A stretch of DNA of 64,000 nt from Shimia abyssi (GTDB lineage Bacteria; Pseudomonadota; Alphaproteobacteria; Rhodobacterales; Rhodobacteraceae). The stretch spans positions 186,001-250,000 of the forward strand of contig NZ_PYGJ01000004.1 in the NCBI RefSeq assembly GCF_003014475.1, in the 5' to 3' direction. The notes under the pieces were generated by a model that was not told where the DNA came from, did no database searches, and was given only the letters and a program-made list of their open reading frames with translations. Of this stretch, positions 38,625 through 47,540 are shown piece after piece. Every line of letters begins with the position of its first letter. Position 1 is the first letter of the stretch. A program made the translations under genes and the position numbers.

Positions 38625-39374
38625 ATGACAAACTCGACGGGCCGTCTGGCCAACAAGAAAGTGCTGATCACAGCGGCCGGGCAAGGTATCGGGCGCACCA
38701 CCGCAGAGCTGTTTGCAGCCGAGGGTGCAACGGTTGTTGCAAGCGACATCAATCCTGAAACCCTTGCCGAATTGGATGCTCTAGACGGTGTGACCGCGTT
38801 GAAATTGGACGTAACAGATCCCGCCGCTGTGAGCGCTGCAATGGCTGAGATCGGAACGCTTGACGTGCTGTTCAATTGCGCTGGATTTGTCGCTAACGGA
38901 TCCATTCTGGACTGCGACGAGCGCGACTGGGACTTCAGCTTCGAACTGAACGTCAAGGCAATGTTCCGCCTCACCCGACTGCTCTTGCCTGTAATGTTGG
39001 ATAATGGCGGCGGATCGATCATCAACATGTCTTCTGTGGCCTCTTCGCTCAAGGGCGTCCCAAACCGGTTTGCCTATTGCGCCTCCAAAGCGGCCGTAAT
39101 CGGCATGACAAAATCCATTGCTGCGGACTATGTCACGCAAGGTATTCGCTGCAACGCGATATGCCCTGGCACCGTGGACAGCCCTTCGATGCACGAACGG
39201 CTGCGCGCGACCGGCGACTATGAACAGGCCATGAGCGACTTTATCGCCCGCCAACCGATGGGGCGCATCGGTAAACCCGAGGAAATTGCCGCACTGGCAC
39301 TTTATCTTGCAAGCGACGACAGCGCATTCACCACAGGTCAGACACACGCCATTGATGGTGGCTGGTCAATTTAG
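38625..39374 (+). CDS. 2-Keto-3-deoxy-L-fuconate dehydrogenase (SDR family)
   Basis: This 249-residue short-chain dehydrogenase has the cofactor motif TAAGQGIGR, NCAG, the catalytic Ser in MSSVASS, and YCASK with Tyr and Lys. It resembles the DHRS6-like group that includes the ketodeoxy-fuconate dehydrogenase of Xanthomonas. In this operon it should oxidise C4 to give 2,4-diketo-3-deoxy-L-fuconate. The start is ATG 38625, just after an overlapping TTG. Confidence 0.8.
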   Translation: MTNSTGRLANKKVLITAAGQGIGRTTAELFAAEGATVVASDINPETLAELDALDGVTALKLDVTDPAAVSAAMAEIGTLDVLFNCAGFVANGSILDCDERDWDFSFELNVKAMFRLTRLLLPVMLDNGGGSIINMSSVASSLKGVPNRFAYCASKAAVIGMTKSIAADYVTQGIRCNAICPGTVDSPSMHERLRATGDYEQAMSDFIARQPMGRIGKPEEIAALALYLASDDSAFTTGQTHAIDGGWSI

Positions 39375-39392
39375 ATTCAGGAGAACTTCCCA

Positions 39393-40235
39393 ATGAAACT
39401 GTTGAGATATGGCCCAGTTGGGGCCGAAAAACCCGGCATTCTGGATACAGACGGCGCAATCCGAGACCTGTCTGGCGTCATTGCGGACATTGGCGGCGCC
39501 ACTTTGGGCGACACAGAACTGAACCGGCTGCGCGAAATCGATCTGGACACGCTGCCAAAAGTTGGCGGCGATCCCCGCATTGGTGCCTGTGTCGCGCAAG
39601 TTGGCAAATTCATCTGCATCGGTCTTAACTATGCCGACCATGCCGCTGAGGCGGGGATGGATCTCCCAGAAGAGCCAGTGTTGTTTTTCAAGGCAACATC
39701 CGCCATTTGCGGCCCAAACGATACTGTCGAAATTCCACGTACATCTGTGAAGACCGATTGGGAGGTGGAACTGGGCGTTGTGATTGGCAAGCACGCGAAA
39801 TACGTCAGCGTCGAAGACGCGCTGGATCATGTCGCAGGCTATTGTGTGGTTAATGACCTCTCCGAACGTGACTTTCAGCTGCATCGCTCGGGCCAGTGGG
39901 TCAAAGGTAAATCCGCCGATACGTTTGGCCCGATTGGCCCATGGCTCGTAACGCGCGACGAAGTGGCCGACCCTCAGAACCTTGGAATGTACCTAGAGGT
40001 GAACGGACACCGCTATCAGGACGGGTCGACCAAAACGATGCACTTTGATGTCGCCACCGTCGTTTCGCATATTTCGCAGTTCATGAGCCTGCAACCAGGT
40101 GATGTGATCTCTACCGGAACACCTCCGGGTGTTGGCATGGGGCAATCACCCCAGACTTATCTCAAACCCGGCGACAAGATCGAGTTGGGCGTCGAAGGGC
40201 TGGGCGTGCAACGCCAGACTGTGGTGGCTGGCTGA
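39393..40235 (+). CDS. 2,4-Diketo-3-deoxy-L-fuconate hydrolase (FAH family)
   Basis: This 280-residue enzyme of the fumarylacetoacetate hydrolase family has CIGLNYADHAAEAGM, FKATSAICGPNDT, DWEVELGVVIGK (metal-binding acidic residues) and ISTGTPPGVGMG. It should split the diketo acid into pyruvate and L-lactate, the last step of the pathway. A good AGGAG ribosome site precedes it, and its stop overlaps the fucD start by one base. Confidence 0.85.
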   Translation: MKLLRYGPVGAEKPGILDTDGAIRDLSGVIADIGGATLGDTELNRLREIDLDTLPKVGGDPRIGACVAQVGKFICIGLNYADHAAEAGMDLPEEPVLFFKATSAICGPNDTVEIPRTSVKTDWEVELGVVIGKHAKYVSVEDALDHVAGYCVVNDLSERDFQLHRSGQWVKGKSADTFGPIGPWLVTRDEVADPQNLGMYLEVNGHRYQDGSTKTMHFDVATVVSHISQFMSLQPGDVISTGTPPGVGMGQSPQTYLKPGDKIELGVEGLGVQRQTVVAG

Positions 40236-41524
40236 TGGCGCGTATCACCGGGCTAAGAACCTATGATCTTCGCTTTCCAACGTCCGACCAACTCGACGGG
40301 TCGGACGCGATGAACCCTGATCCAGATTATTCGGCGGCTTATGTTGTCTTAGAAACAGATGCCGGCCACGAAGGACACGGGCTGACTTTTACGATTGGGC
40401 GCGGCACAGAAATCTGTGTCGCGGCGATCAAAGCCATGCGGCATCTCCTTGTGGGGCTCGATCTCGACTGGATGCGCGAAGATATGGGGCGTTTCTGGCG
40501 TCATGTTACAGGCGACAGTCAACTGCGATGGATTGGCCCTGACAAGGGTGCCATCCATCTGGCGACTGGGGCGGTTGTCAATGCAGCGTGGGATCTGCTG
40601 GCCAAACAATCGGGCAAACCCGTCTGGCGGCTGGTTTCAGAGATGTCACCTGAAGAACTCGTCAAGCTAGTCGATTTTCGCTATATGACAGATGTCCTGA
40701 CCCCGGACGAAGCACTGGATATCCTGCGCCATGGTGCCGTGGGCAAAGCGGCGCGGATCGAGACACTCAAAACCGAAGGCTACCCCTGTTACACGACCTC
40801 TGCCGGGTGGCTTGGCTATAGCGACGAAAAACTCCGCCGCTTGTGCCAAGAGGCCCGTGATGCTGGCTTTACCCACACTAAATTCAAGGTGGGGCAAAGT
40901 GTCGAAGATGATATCCGTCGACTGACCATCGCCCGCGACGTACTGGGCGACGAGATGAACATTATGATCGACGCCAACCAAGTCTGGGAAGTTGATCAAG
41001 CTATTGATTGGGTAAAGAAACTTGCTTTTGCACGCCCGCTGTTCATCGAAGAACCAACCAGTCCGGATGATGTCATGGGACATCGCAAGATCCGCGAAGC
41101 CGTTGCGCCCATAAAGGTCGCAACTGGCGAAATGTGCCAGAACAGGATCATGTTCAAACAGTTCATCGCCAATCAAGCTATTGATTTTGTGCAGATCGAC
41201 AGTTGTCGATTGGGTGGGTTGAACGAAGTGCTTGCGGTGCAATTGATGGCCGCCAAGTATGACTTGCCTGTGTGGCCTCATGCCGGGGGTGTTGGCTTAT
41301 GTGAATATGTACAACACCTTTCCATGATCGACTTTGCCGCCATCACCGGCGAAAAAGATACCAAACGGATCGAGTATGTTGACCACCTGCACGAACATTT
41401 CCTGACCCCGTGTCGCGTCCGAAATGGTGCGTATATGGCACCAACAGAAGCTGGATTCTCTATCCAGATGAAGCCGGACACGCTGAGAGACTTCCAGCAC
41501 AATCGTCGGATTGAGAGTGCCTGA
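40235..41524 (+). CDS. fucD: L-fuconate dehydratase
   Basis: This 429-residue enolase-superfamily enzyme is longer than the mandelate racemase type and fits L-fuconate dehydratase. It has RFPTSDQLDGSDAMNPDPDYSAAYV-like N-terminal text, the segment SQLRWIGPDKG, HTKFKVG (catalytic Lys pair near 211-215), DANQVW, FIEEPTSPDD, ATGEMCQN and WPHAGGVGLCEYVQH (catalytic His). It removes water from L-fuconate to give 2-keto-3-deoxy-L-fuconate. It is the last gene of the transport-catabolic operon. Confidence 0.92.
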   Translation: MARITGLRTYDLRFPTSDQLDGSDAMNPDPDYSAAYVVLETDAGHEGHGLTFTIGRGTEICVAAIKAMRHLLVGLDLDWMREDMGRFWRHVTGDSQLRWIGPDKGAIHLATGAVVNAAWDLLAKQSGKPVWRLVSEMSPEELVKLVDFRYMTDVLTPDEALDILRHGAVGKAARIETLKTEGYPCYTTSAGWLGYSDEKLRRLCQEARDAGFTHTKFKVGQSVEDDIRRLTIARDVLGDEMNIMIDANQVWEVDQAIDWVKKLAFARPLFIEEPTSPDDVMGHRKIREAVAPIKVATGEMCQNRIMFKQFIANQAIDFVQIDSCRLGGLNEVLAVQLMAAKYDLPVWPHAGGVGLCEYVQHLSMIDFAAITGEKDTKRIEYVDHLHEHFLTPCRVRNGAYMAPTEAGFSIQMKPDTLRDFQHNRRIESA

Positions 41525-41605
41525 CCCAAGGAGCAGGGCCGATGCATTCGCCCAAATACCGATTGCAACGGCTACGAAATCCAGCCGCAACCAGGTTATG
41601 TTTCT

Positions 41606-42460
41606 CTAGAGCCCATGGCTGCGATCGTAGCCGTTCACACTTGGGCTGGCCCAGCTTGTCAATGCGCCGTTCTGTGGTTTGAAAGTTTCAACCAAAAGCG
41701 GGTAACACGCCGCTTCATCCGAACTGTGCTCGCTCGAACAGTCCCCGCCCGGACAGGCACTCAGCCCACCCAAAAGATCGATTTCCGCAAAGAAATCAAT
41801 ATAGTCACCGGGACGCACCGGGCTGGCCTTCATAAAGTACTGCCCCGTGTCCCGTGTGAACCCAGTACACATGAATACGTTCAAAACGTCATGCACATGC
41901 GGTTCTGCCTCATGCAGCGACAAGCCCAAGTGATCCGCCAGCGCGCGGGTCAGGTTAGAATGGCAGCAATAGTGATACTGGTTCGAGCTCAACAAGTTAC
42001 CTGTATAGGGATCACATCTTGTCCCGATCACGTCATGTACAGACCCGCCGAAATCATCGATTCCGTACCAATCGAGACTGTCGGACACGACAGTCGCCAT
42101 GGGCCGCAGATTCGGGAATGATGACCACATCCGCTCGCCGGTCGAAATATGTGTCCCGTGCAGCGCGCGCGTTTTACCGGAGTAAAACCGCTCAGACAGG
42201 TCAGTTAAATTCCAAAGGTTCAGGTCGCCCACTTGTGATCCTTCCACCGACGAAATGCGGAAAAAATGCCCGGCGGGCACCTCAAAACACCGCGCATCGC
42301 GCGCAGGAACCAATACTTCGTCTACCTTCTCTGCCGTGGCTCGTGCCCTCTGATACAAATCCAACGGCGCAGCAGGCAGTGTGTCATTGGGATAGCAAAT
42401 AACCGGCTCCACTCGCCGCCGCGCCTCGGCATCTGAAGGCGGGGTGTGAATGTCTGTCAT
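41606..42460 (-). CDS. DUF1989 (urea carboxylase-associated family) protein
   Basis: This 284-residue protein belongs to the DUF1989 family, often called urea-carboxylase-associated. Seen are VPAGHFFRISSVEGSQVGDLNLWN, RMWSSFPNLRPMATVVSDSLDWYG and NQYHYCCHSNLTRAL with Cys and His residues that bind metal in related structures. No urea carboxylase gene is adjacent. The enzyme activity is unknown. It lies 29 bases after the DUF4399 gene on the same strand and may share its transcript. Confidence 0.82.
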   Translation of the reverse strand: MTDIHTPPSDAEARRRVEPVICYPNDTLPAAPLDLYQRARATAEKVDEVLVPARDARCFEVPAGHFFRISSVEGSQVGDLNLWNLTDLSERFYSGKTRALHGTHISTGERMWSSFPNLRPMATVVSDSLDWYGIDDFGGSVHDVIGTRCDPYTGNLLSSNQYHYCCHSNLTRALADHLGLSLHEAEPHVHDVLNVFMCTGFTRDTGQYFMKASPVRPGDYIDFFAEIDLLGGLSACPGGDCSSEHSSDEAACYPLLVETFKPQNGALTSWASPSVNGYDRSHGL

Positions 42461-42489
42461 AGGCTATCCCAATACGTTGTCTTTGTTGA

Positions 42490-42923
42490 TTATTTCACCG
42501 TGATTGTGATCACCTCGGACACAACGGGCGGATTGTGCGGCACATGAAATTCGTCCCCCAGAACCAGCTGCAGAGTATGCTCTCCGGCGGGCAAATCAAG
42601 CGCGACTTCGGTCTGGCCGCCACCAAAATGACGATGGTTATCGTCAGATGGAATACCAATCTCCAAAAGCTCCGCATCATCCGCGCCCTCGCCCAAGGCC
42701 GGACGGTTCAAGAAAATATGGTGATGGCCGGTGTTTTCCACTTCTGTCCCTGCTGGCGCAACACCCATGCCGGACAGGCCAAACCGTATCACAACCGGGC
42801 CATTAATCTCGGCGCCATTTTCGACTCCGATGAAATAGACTTTTGCGCCATCCGCTGACGGCGTGTCCCCGGCAAACGCCGCGCCCGCCATCAACCCTGC
42901 AACCAGAAAAGCAATTTTTTCAT
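42490..42923 (-). pseudogene. DUF4399 secreted protein gene with a one-base deletion in the signal peptide
   Basis: The body encodes a DUF4399 domain (NTGHHHIFLNRP, HFGGGQTEVALDLPAGEHTLQLVLGDEFHVPH). The expected start ATG at 42923, with a strong AGGAG 8 bases upstream, is followed by a run of six A. With seven A the protein would begin MKKIAFLVAGLMAGAAFA-GD, a perfect signal peptide. With six A the frame stops after 10 codons. Translation from the in-frame TTG or ATG near 42891 would give a protein of about 134 residues without a full signal peptide. This is either a real inactivating deletion or a homopolymer sequencing error. Confidence 0.8.
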
Positions 42924-43180
42924 ACCGTTAACTCCTGTTCGATATTTGACACTGCGGATCATACCGAAAATGCGTTCACTTACTCTTCACATCCTCGACA
43001 CAGCCCGCGCAGGCGACCCCAGAGAACAATCGTCGTCTCAAAACTGCCCCCGCATCGCGACTTTACCGTGATACCCACTGCCCCCAAACCTGCTAGCCCT
43101 TAAGTTCTATCGTGCTGGCCCGCGTGTCAGCCGCCGACCATTTTCGCGCCAAGCCAAGGCAAATAAACCGCCGCGAAAAC
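42924..43180. other. Intergenic region between sdhB and the DUF4399 gene
   Basis: About 260 bases separate the DUF4399 start from the sdhB terminator. The part next to the DUF4399 start holds its ribosome site and presumably its promoter. I see no gene, repeat or RNA motif in the rest. Confidence 0.4.
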
Positions 43181-43209
43181 AAAAAAGCCCGCACAGATGT
43201 GCGGGCTTT
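43181..43209 (-). terminator. Rho-independent terminator of the sdh operon
   Basis: On the minus strand an 11-bp stem (AAAGCCCGCAC with GTGCGGGCTTT, 4-base loop) is followed by a run of T. It lies about 20 bases after the sdhB stop. Confidence 0.92.
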
Positions 43210-43229
43210 CCAAAGAATGTAACTCTCGA

Positions 43230-44009
43230 TCAAACGTGGCGTTCAACCATCATCTTCTTGATCTCGGCAATCGCTTTCGCCGGGTTCAGACCCTTGGGAC
43301 AGGTCTTGGCGCAGTTCATGATCGTGTGACAGCGATACAGTTTGAACGGGTCTTCCAACTCGTCCAACCGCTCACCCGTGGCCTCATCTCGGCTGTCGAT
43401 AATCCAGCGATAGGCATGCAGCAAAGCAGCTGGGCCAAGGTAACGATCGCTGTTCCACCAATAGCTCGGACAAGATGTCGAGCAACTGGCGCACATCACG
43501 CATTCATACAAACCGTCAAGTTTCTTACGATCCTCAATCGATTGACGCCACTCTTTCGCCGGACGGTTGGTCTTGGTCTCAAGCCACGGCATAACCGACG
43601 CGTGCTGAGCATAGAAATGTGTCAGGTCAGGGATCAGATCCTTGACCACTTCCATATGCGGCAGCGGATAGATTTTCACGTCACCCTTGATCTCGTCCAG
43701 ACCATAGATACAGGCCAGCGTGTTGATGCCGTCGATATTCATCGAGCACGACCCGCAAATCCCCTCGCGGCACGACCGGCGGAAGGTCAACGTTGGGTCA
43801 ATCTCATTCTTGATCTTGATCAGCGCGTCCAGCACCATCGGTCCGCATTTATCCATATCAAGGAAATACGTGTCGATCCGTGGGTTTTTGCCATCATCCG
43901 GGTTCCAGCGGTAAATCTGGAACTTGCGCACATTGGTCGCGCCTTCCGGTTTGGGCCATGTCTTACCCACCGTTATGCGCGAATTCTTGGGGAGTGCAAA
44001 TTCAACCAT
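43230..44009 (-). CDS. sdhB: Succinate dehydrogenase iron-sulfur subunit
   Basis: This 259-residue subunit carries the 2Fe-2S motif [16 protein letters not shown] near 75-90, then [16 protein letters not shown] and [17 protein letters not shown] for the 4Fe-4S and 3Fe-4S clusters. It passes electrons from SdhA flavin to ubiquinone at the inner membrane. It is the last gene of the sdh operon but is separated from sdhA by an extra gene. Confidence 0.98.
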   Translation of the reverse strand: MVEFALPKNSRITVGKTWPKPEGATNVRKFQIYRWNPDDGKNPRIDTYFLDMDKCGPMVLDALIKIKNEIDPTLTFRRSCREGICGSCSMNIDGINTLACIYGLDEIKGDVKIYPLPHMEVVKDLIPDLTHFYAQHASVMPWLETKTNRPAKEWRQSIEDRKKLDGLYECVMCASCSTSCPSYWWNSDRYLGPAALLHAYRWIIDSRDEATGERLDELEDPFKLYRCHTIMNCAKTCPKGLNPAKAIAEIKKMMVERHV

Positions 44010-44085
44010 CTGTTTGTCTCCTAATTTCCGCTGACATTGCCTGCAGTATCCTCAAAGGGATTACCGCGCTTTGGCACATTTCTCA

Positions 44086-44661
44086 TCAGCAATAGCTATT
44101 TCCGCCGTAAATACCGCCGCTAGAATTGCGACAAACGAAGTGACCATACGTGCCGACTTCCTGAGCCTGACGCTTCACGCCTGCCCGATCAAGGCAGTCG
44201 CGGTATTCGCGATTTCCGGTCACGCCAACCGCAACCCCACCCCAGAATATCGCGGCGGCCGGTACAGCACCCGCTGCGACAAAGGTTCCGGCTGTCAAGA
44301 CGCCACCCGCCGCTTTCTGCTGATTACGCGTGGTCTTACACTGCGCGGCACTTTTGTTTTCCCCAGACGCCGGACTGGATCCAGTTGCAGACTTCGCCCC
44401 GAACTGAACCGCGTATTTGTCTTGCAAACAGTCGTTCACATCGCGTGCGCCGCGCTCGGTGCCTCCATTGGAAACCACTACACTGGGTACAGCCGCCGCT
44501 TGGTTCACTGCGTAGCTACCCGGTGCCCGAGTTGCCTTCATGCAGGCCCGCACGTGTGTTGCGACTTGGTTGTTTTGCGCCTGCACTTCTACAGGTGAAC
44601 CAAAGACAACACTCATCGCGCACGCCGCACCAGCGATCAACCGCACCGCCCCCGAAACCAT
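44086..44661 (-). CDS. Secreted Cys-rich protein of unknown function inside the sdh operon
   Basis: I do not recognise a named family. The 191-residue product has a signal peptide (about 1-28), six cysteines in the mature part (40, 78, 108, 156, 177, 191) and a hydrophobic Gly/Ala-rich segment at about 118-149 that could insert in a membrane. It ends GGIYGGNSYC. The ATG overlaps the sdhA stop (TGATG), so it is translationally coupled to sdhA, and sdhB follows 76 bases later. An assembly or envelope role near complex II is possible but unproven. Confidence 0.75.
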   Translation of the reverse strand: MVSGAVRLIAGAACAMSVVFGSPVEVQAQNNQVATHVRACMKATRAPGSYAVNQAAAVPSVVVSNGGTERGARDVNDCLQDKYAVQFGAKSATGSSPASGENKSAAQCKTTRNQQKAAGGVLTAGTFVAAGAVPAAAIFWGGVAVGVTGNREYRDCLDRAGVKRQAQEVGTYGHFVCRNSSGGIYGGNSYC

Positions 44662-46469
44662 CAGAATGTCCGCGCCTTTGGGGCGATTTTCTTGAGGCTG
44701 ATACCGCCTTCGTCTTCGGTGGTCAGCGGGTCCTTGATGACTGGACGATAGCTCAGATCAACTGTCCCGCCGTCAACGCGCGCCACTGTGTGCACGCGCC
44801 AGTTCTCGTCGTCACGCTCGGAATAATCCTCATGCGCGTGTGCACCGCGGCTCTCCTTGCGCGCTTCGGCCCCCACAATTGTCGCCATGGCGTTTGGCAT
44901 CAGGTTGGTCAACTCCAGCGTTTCCATCAAGTCGCTGTTCCAGACCAGCGACGTGTCAGTCACGCTCAGATCGTCCATCTTGGTCGCGATCGCTGTCATC
45001 TTCTCGACACCCTCTTTCAAGGTTTTGTCGGTCCGGAAAACAGCCGCGTCAGCCTGCATAGTACGCTGCATTTCAAGGCGTAGTTCTGCGGTGGGTGTGC
45101 CACCCTTGGCGTTGCGCAGCCCGTCCAGGCGATCAAACGCTTTGTCGACAGACGCCTGATTCAGAACTGGGTTGGGCGCCTCGGCGTCCACGACCTTGCC
45201 CGCGCGGATCGCAGAGGCGCGTCCAAACACCACGAGGTCAATCAACGAGTTTGAACCTAGACGGTTCGCACCATGCACCGAGGCGCATCCCGCCTCGCCC
45301 ACAGCCATCAGGCCCGGTACAACTGCGGTTGGATCCCCCGCCGATGGGTTCAGCACCTCGCCCCAATAGTTTGTTGGGATACCGCCCATGTTGTAGTGCA
45401 CCGTTGGCAGAACCGGTATCGGTTCCTTGTTCACGTCAACTCCGGCAAAAATCTTGGCGCTTTCGGAAATACCCGGCAGGCGTTCGGCCAATGCTTCGGA
45501 TGGCAGGTGGCTCAGGTTCAGGTGAATGTGATCCCCGCCTTCGCCCACACCGCGACCTTCGCGAATTTCCATGGTCATCGAACGCGAGACATAGTCACGC
45601 GGCGCAAGGTCTTTGTACTGCGGTGCATAGCGTTCCATAAAACGCTCGCCTTCGGAGTTGGTCAGATAGCCACCCTCTCCACGCGCACCTTCTGTGATCA
45701 GACAGCCAGAGCCGTAAATGCCTGTCGGGTGAAATTGCACAAATTCCATATCCTGAAGCGGCAATCCGGCGCGCGCCACCATCCCGCCACCGTCACCAGT
45801 GCAGGTGTGCGCCGAGGTTGCCGAGAAATACGCGCGACCGTAACCACCCGTAGCCAAAACGACCATTTTGGCGTTAAAGACGTGCATGGTGCCGTCGTCC
45901 AGCTTCCAGCAGACCACACCCTGACATTGACCATCGTCAGACATGATCAGATCGATGGCGAAATACTCGATATAGAACTCAGCGTTGTTCTTGACCGATT
46001 GGCCATATAGCGTGTGCAGGATCGCGTGACCGGTTCGGTCCGCCGCAGCACAGGTGCGCTGCACGGCGGGGCCTTCGCCAAACTCGGTTGTGTGGCCACC
46101 AAATGGGCGCTGATAAATCTTGCCCTCTTCGGTGCGCGAGAATGGCACGCCGTAATGCTCAAGCTCGTAAACCGCTTTGGGTGCCTCGCGGGCGAGGTAT
46201 TCCATCGCGTCCGTATCACCCAGCCAGTCGGACCCTTTGACGGTGTCATACATGTGCCACTGCCAGTTGTCGGGCCCCATATTCGAGAGCGACGCGGCAA
46301 TGCCGCCTTGTGCGGCCACTGTGTGGGAGCGTGTCGGGAAAACCTTGGTCACACATGCGGTGCGCAGGCCCTGTTCGGCCATGCCTAGCGTCGCGCGCAA
46401 ACCTGCACCCCCTGCGCCTACGACAACGACGTCGTATTCGTGGGTTTCATATTCATATGCTGCTGTCAT
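44661..46469 (-). CDS. sdhA: Succinate dehydrogenase flavoprotein subunit
   Basis: This 602-residue subunit oxidises succinate to fumarate. FAD-binding [15 protein letters not shown] is at its start, the flavinylation site is in [14 protein letters not shown], and [21 protein letters not shown] and [14 protein letters not shown] provide substrate-binding residues. Length is normal. It follows sdhD by 23 bases. Confidence 0.98.
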   Translation of the reverse strand: MTAAYEYETHEYDVVVVGAGGAGLRATLGMAEQGLRTACVTKVFPTRSHTVAAQGGIAASLSNMGPDNWQWHMYDTVKGSDWLGDTDAMEYLAREAPKAVYELEHYGVPFSRTEEGKIYQRPFGGHTTEFGEGPAVQRTCAAADRTGHAILHTLYGQSVKNNAEFYIEYFAIDLIMSDDGQCQGVVCWKLDDGTMHVFNAKMVVLATGGYGRAYFSATSAHTCTGDGGGMVARAGLPLQDMEFVQFHPTGIYGSGCLITEGARGEGGYLTNSEGERFMERYAPQYKDLAPRDYVSRSMTMEIREGRGVGEGGDHIHLNLSHLPSEALAERLPGISESAKIFAGVDVNKEPIPVLPTVHYNMGGIPTNYWGEVLNPSAGDPTAVVPGLMAVGEAGCASVHGANRLGSNSLIDLVVFGRASAIRAGKVVDAEAPNPVLNQASVDKAFDRLDGLRNAKGGTPTAELRLEMQRTMQADAAVFRTDKTLKEGVEKMTAIATKMDDLSVTDTSLVWNSDLMETLELTNLMPNAMATIVGAEARKESRGAHAHEDYSERDDENWRVHTVARVDGGTVDLSYRPVIKDPLTTEDEGGISLKKIAPKARTF

Positions 46470-46492
46470 CGTTCAGAATCCTTACGGCGCGT

Positions 46493-46864
46493 TCACAGGG
46501 CGAGTTTGACAAGGGCAAAAAGGCCCGCGGCGATCAGCGTATAGGCAATGGCGCCTACCGCGATATAGGTCAGTTTTTCCGCCAAACCGTGCATGTAATC
46601 TTCGATTGCGGCATGGGCTTCGCGCATCAGGTGAATGATGCCCACAACCAGCGTCAACCCGGTCACGATGGCCGGGAAAGGCCTGCTGTAATACGCCAAC
46701 ACCTCTTCATAGGTGCCGCCCAGTCCAATACCGAATGTCAGGACAAAGAGCGGGACCAGCACCACCAGAAGCGTAGAGCTGACCATCATCTGCCAATGAT
46801 GATGCGTGCCGGCCCGGCCAGACCCATTTCCCACGGCGCGTTTGCGGTCGGTAAGGTATTGCAT
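46493..46864 (-). CDS. sdhD: Succinate dehydrogenase membrane anchor subunit
   Basis: This 123-residue protein has three hydrophobic helices (near 28-50, 63-80 and 95-120) and HLMREAHAAIEDYMHG between the second and third, with His residues that may take part in haem b or quinone binding. With SdhC it anchors complex II and binds ubiquinone. Confidence 0.93.
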   Translation of the reverse strand: MQYLTDRKRAVGNGSGRAGTHHHWQMMVSSTLLVVLVPLFVLTFGIGLGGTYEEVLAYYSRPFPAIVTGLTLVVGIIHLMREAHAAIEDYMHGLAEKLTYIAVGAIAYTLIAAGLFALVKLAL

Positions 46865-46875
46865 CGCCAGTCTCC

Positions 46876-47259
46876 TTATACGATCAGCGCGGTGAGCAAC
46901 GTTAAAACGGTCGCCCCCACAAAAAGAGCAGTGCCCAGTTTCAGCGATGTCTCAAGATCAAGGCAATAGCCAAAGTCCCAGATGACGTGCCGCAACCTGC
47001 CCAGCATGTGGTAATAAATCGCCCAGGTTCCGCCCAGCAGGATCAAGTCACCCAAAAAGCTGCGTACTATACCATCAACGGTTGCAAACGCCTCAGGACC
47101 AGATGCCGCCGCCAAAAGCCACGCGACCACGATCACCGAAAGAACCAAACAGGCGATACCAGTGATACGAACCATGATCGACGATATCGATGTCATCTGC
47201 GGGCGGTAAATGGTCAGATGCGGAGACAGCGGGCGTTGTACCCTTTTTACCTCGGCCAT
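46876..47259 (-). CDS. sdhC: Succinate dehydrogenase cytochrome b556 subunit
   Basis: This 127-residue protein starts MAEVKRVQRPLSPHLTIYRPQMTSISSIMVRITG, which includes the Ser and Arg of the quinone site. It has three membrane helices and the haem-ligand region YYHMLGRLRHVIWDFG. I take the ATG at 47259, preceded by GGAAAG, rather than the upstream ATG at 47274. It heads the sdhC-sdhD-sdhA-orf-sdhB operon. Confidence 0.94.
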   Translation of the reverse strand: MAEVKRVQRPLSPHLTIYRPQMTSISSIMVRITGIACLVLSVIVVAWLLAAASGPEAFATVDGIVRSFLGDLILLGGTWAIYYHMLGRLRHVIWDFGYCLDLETSLKLGTALFVGATVLTLLTALIV

Positions 47260-47376
47260 ACTCTTTCCTTTCATATTCCCTTGGATACTTACTAACGGTT
47301 TTTTCGTTTAAGTCACCTTTCCAAGTCGGGAAAATCTGCGTTTTTTTGGCACATCAGGTCAGATTTTTTGATTTTC

Positions 47377-47404
47377 GTGATCACAGCTTTTTGTTAGTGA
47401 TCAC
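47377..47404. promoter_or_regulatory. Paired GTGATCAC palindromes upstream of sdhC
   Basis: Two identical palindromes GTGATCAC (47377-47384 and 47397-47404), each followed by A, have centres exactly 20 bp apart and lie 118-145 bases upstream of sdhC. The same pair occurs upstream of sucC. This points to a shared operator for TCA-cycle genes, bound by a dimer of dimers on one face of the helix. Confidence 0.75.
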
Positions 47405-47540
47405 AAAACCAAATTTAACTTTTTTTGTCAGGTAATTCCGACGATTTATTGAGGAAATATGGAGACTCACTTATCACCAGAGCCAAAATCGAATGTTTGC
47501 GCTCGCAGAAAAACCCAAATGACAAGGTGACGTGCGCGGA

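Noticed and set aside
42500-42515. A GTGATCAC copy near the end of the DUF4399 gene
   Set aside because: It is single, lies inside coding sequence encoding ITITVK, and lacks the paired arrangement seen at sdh and suc.
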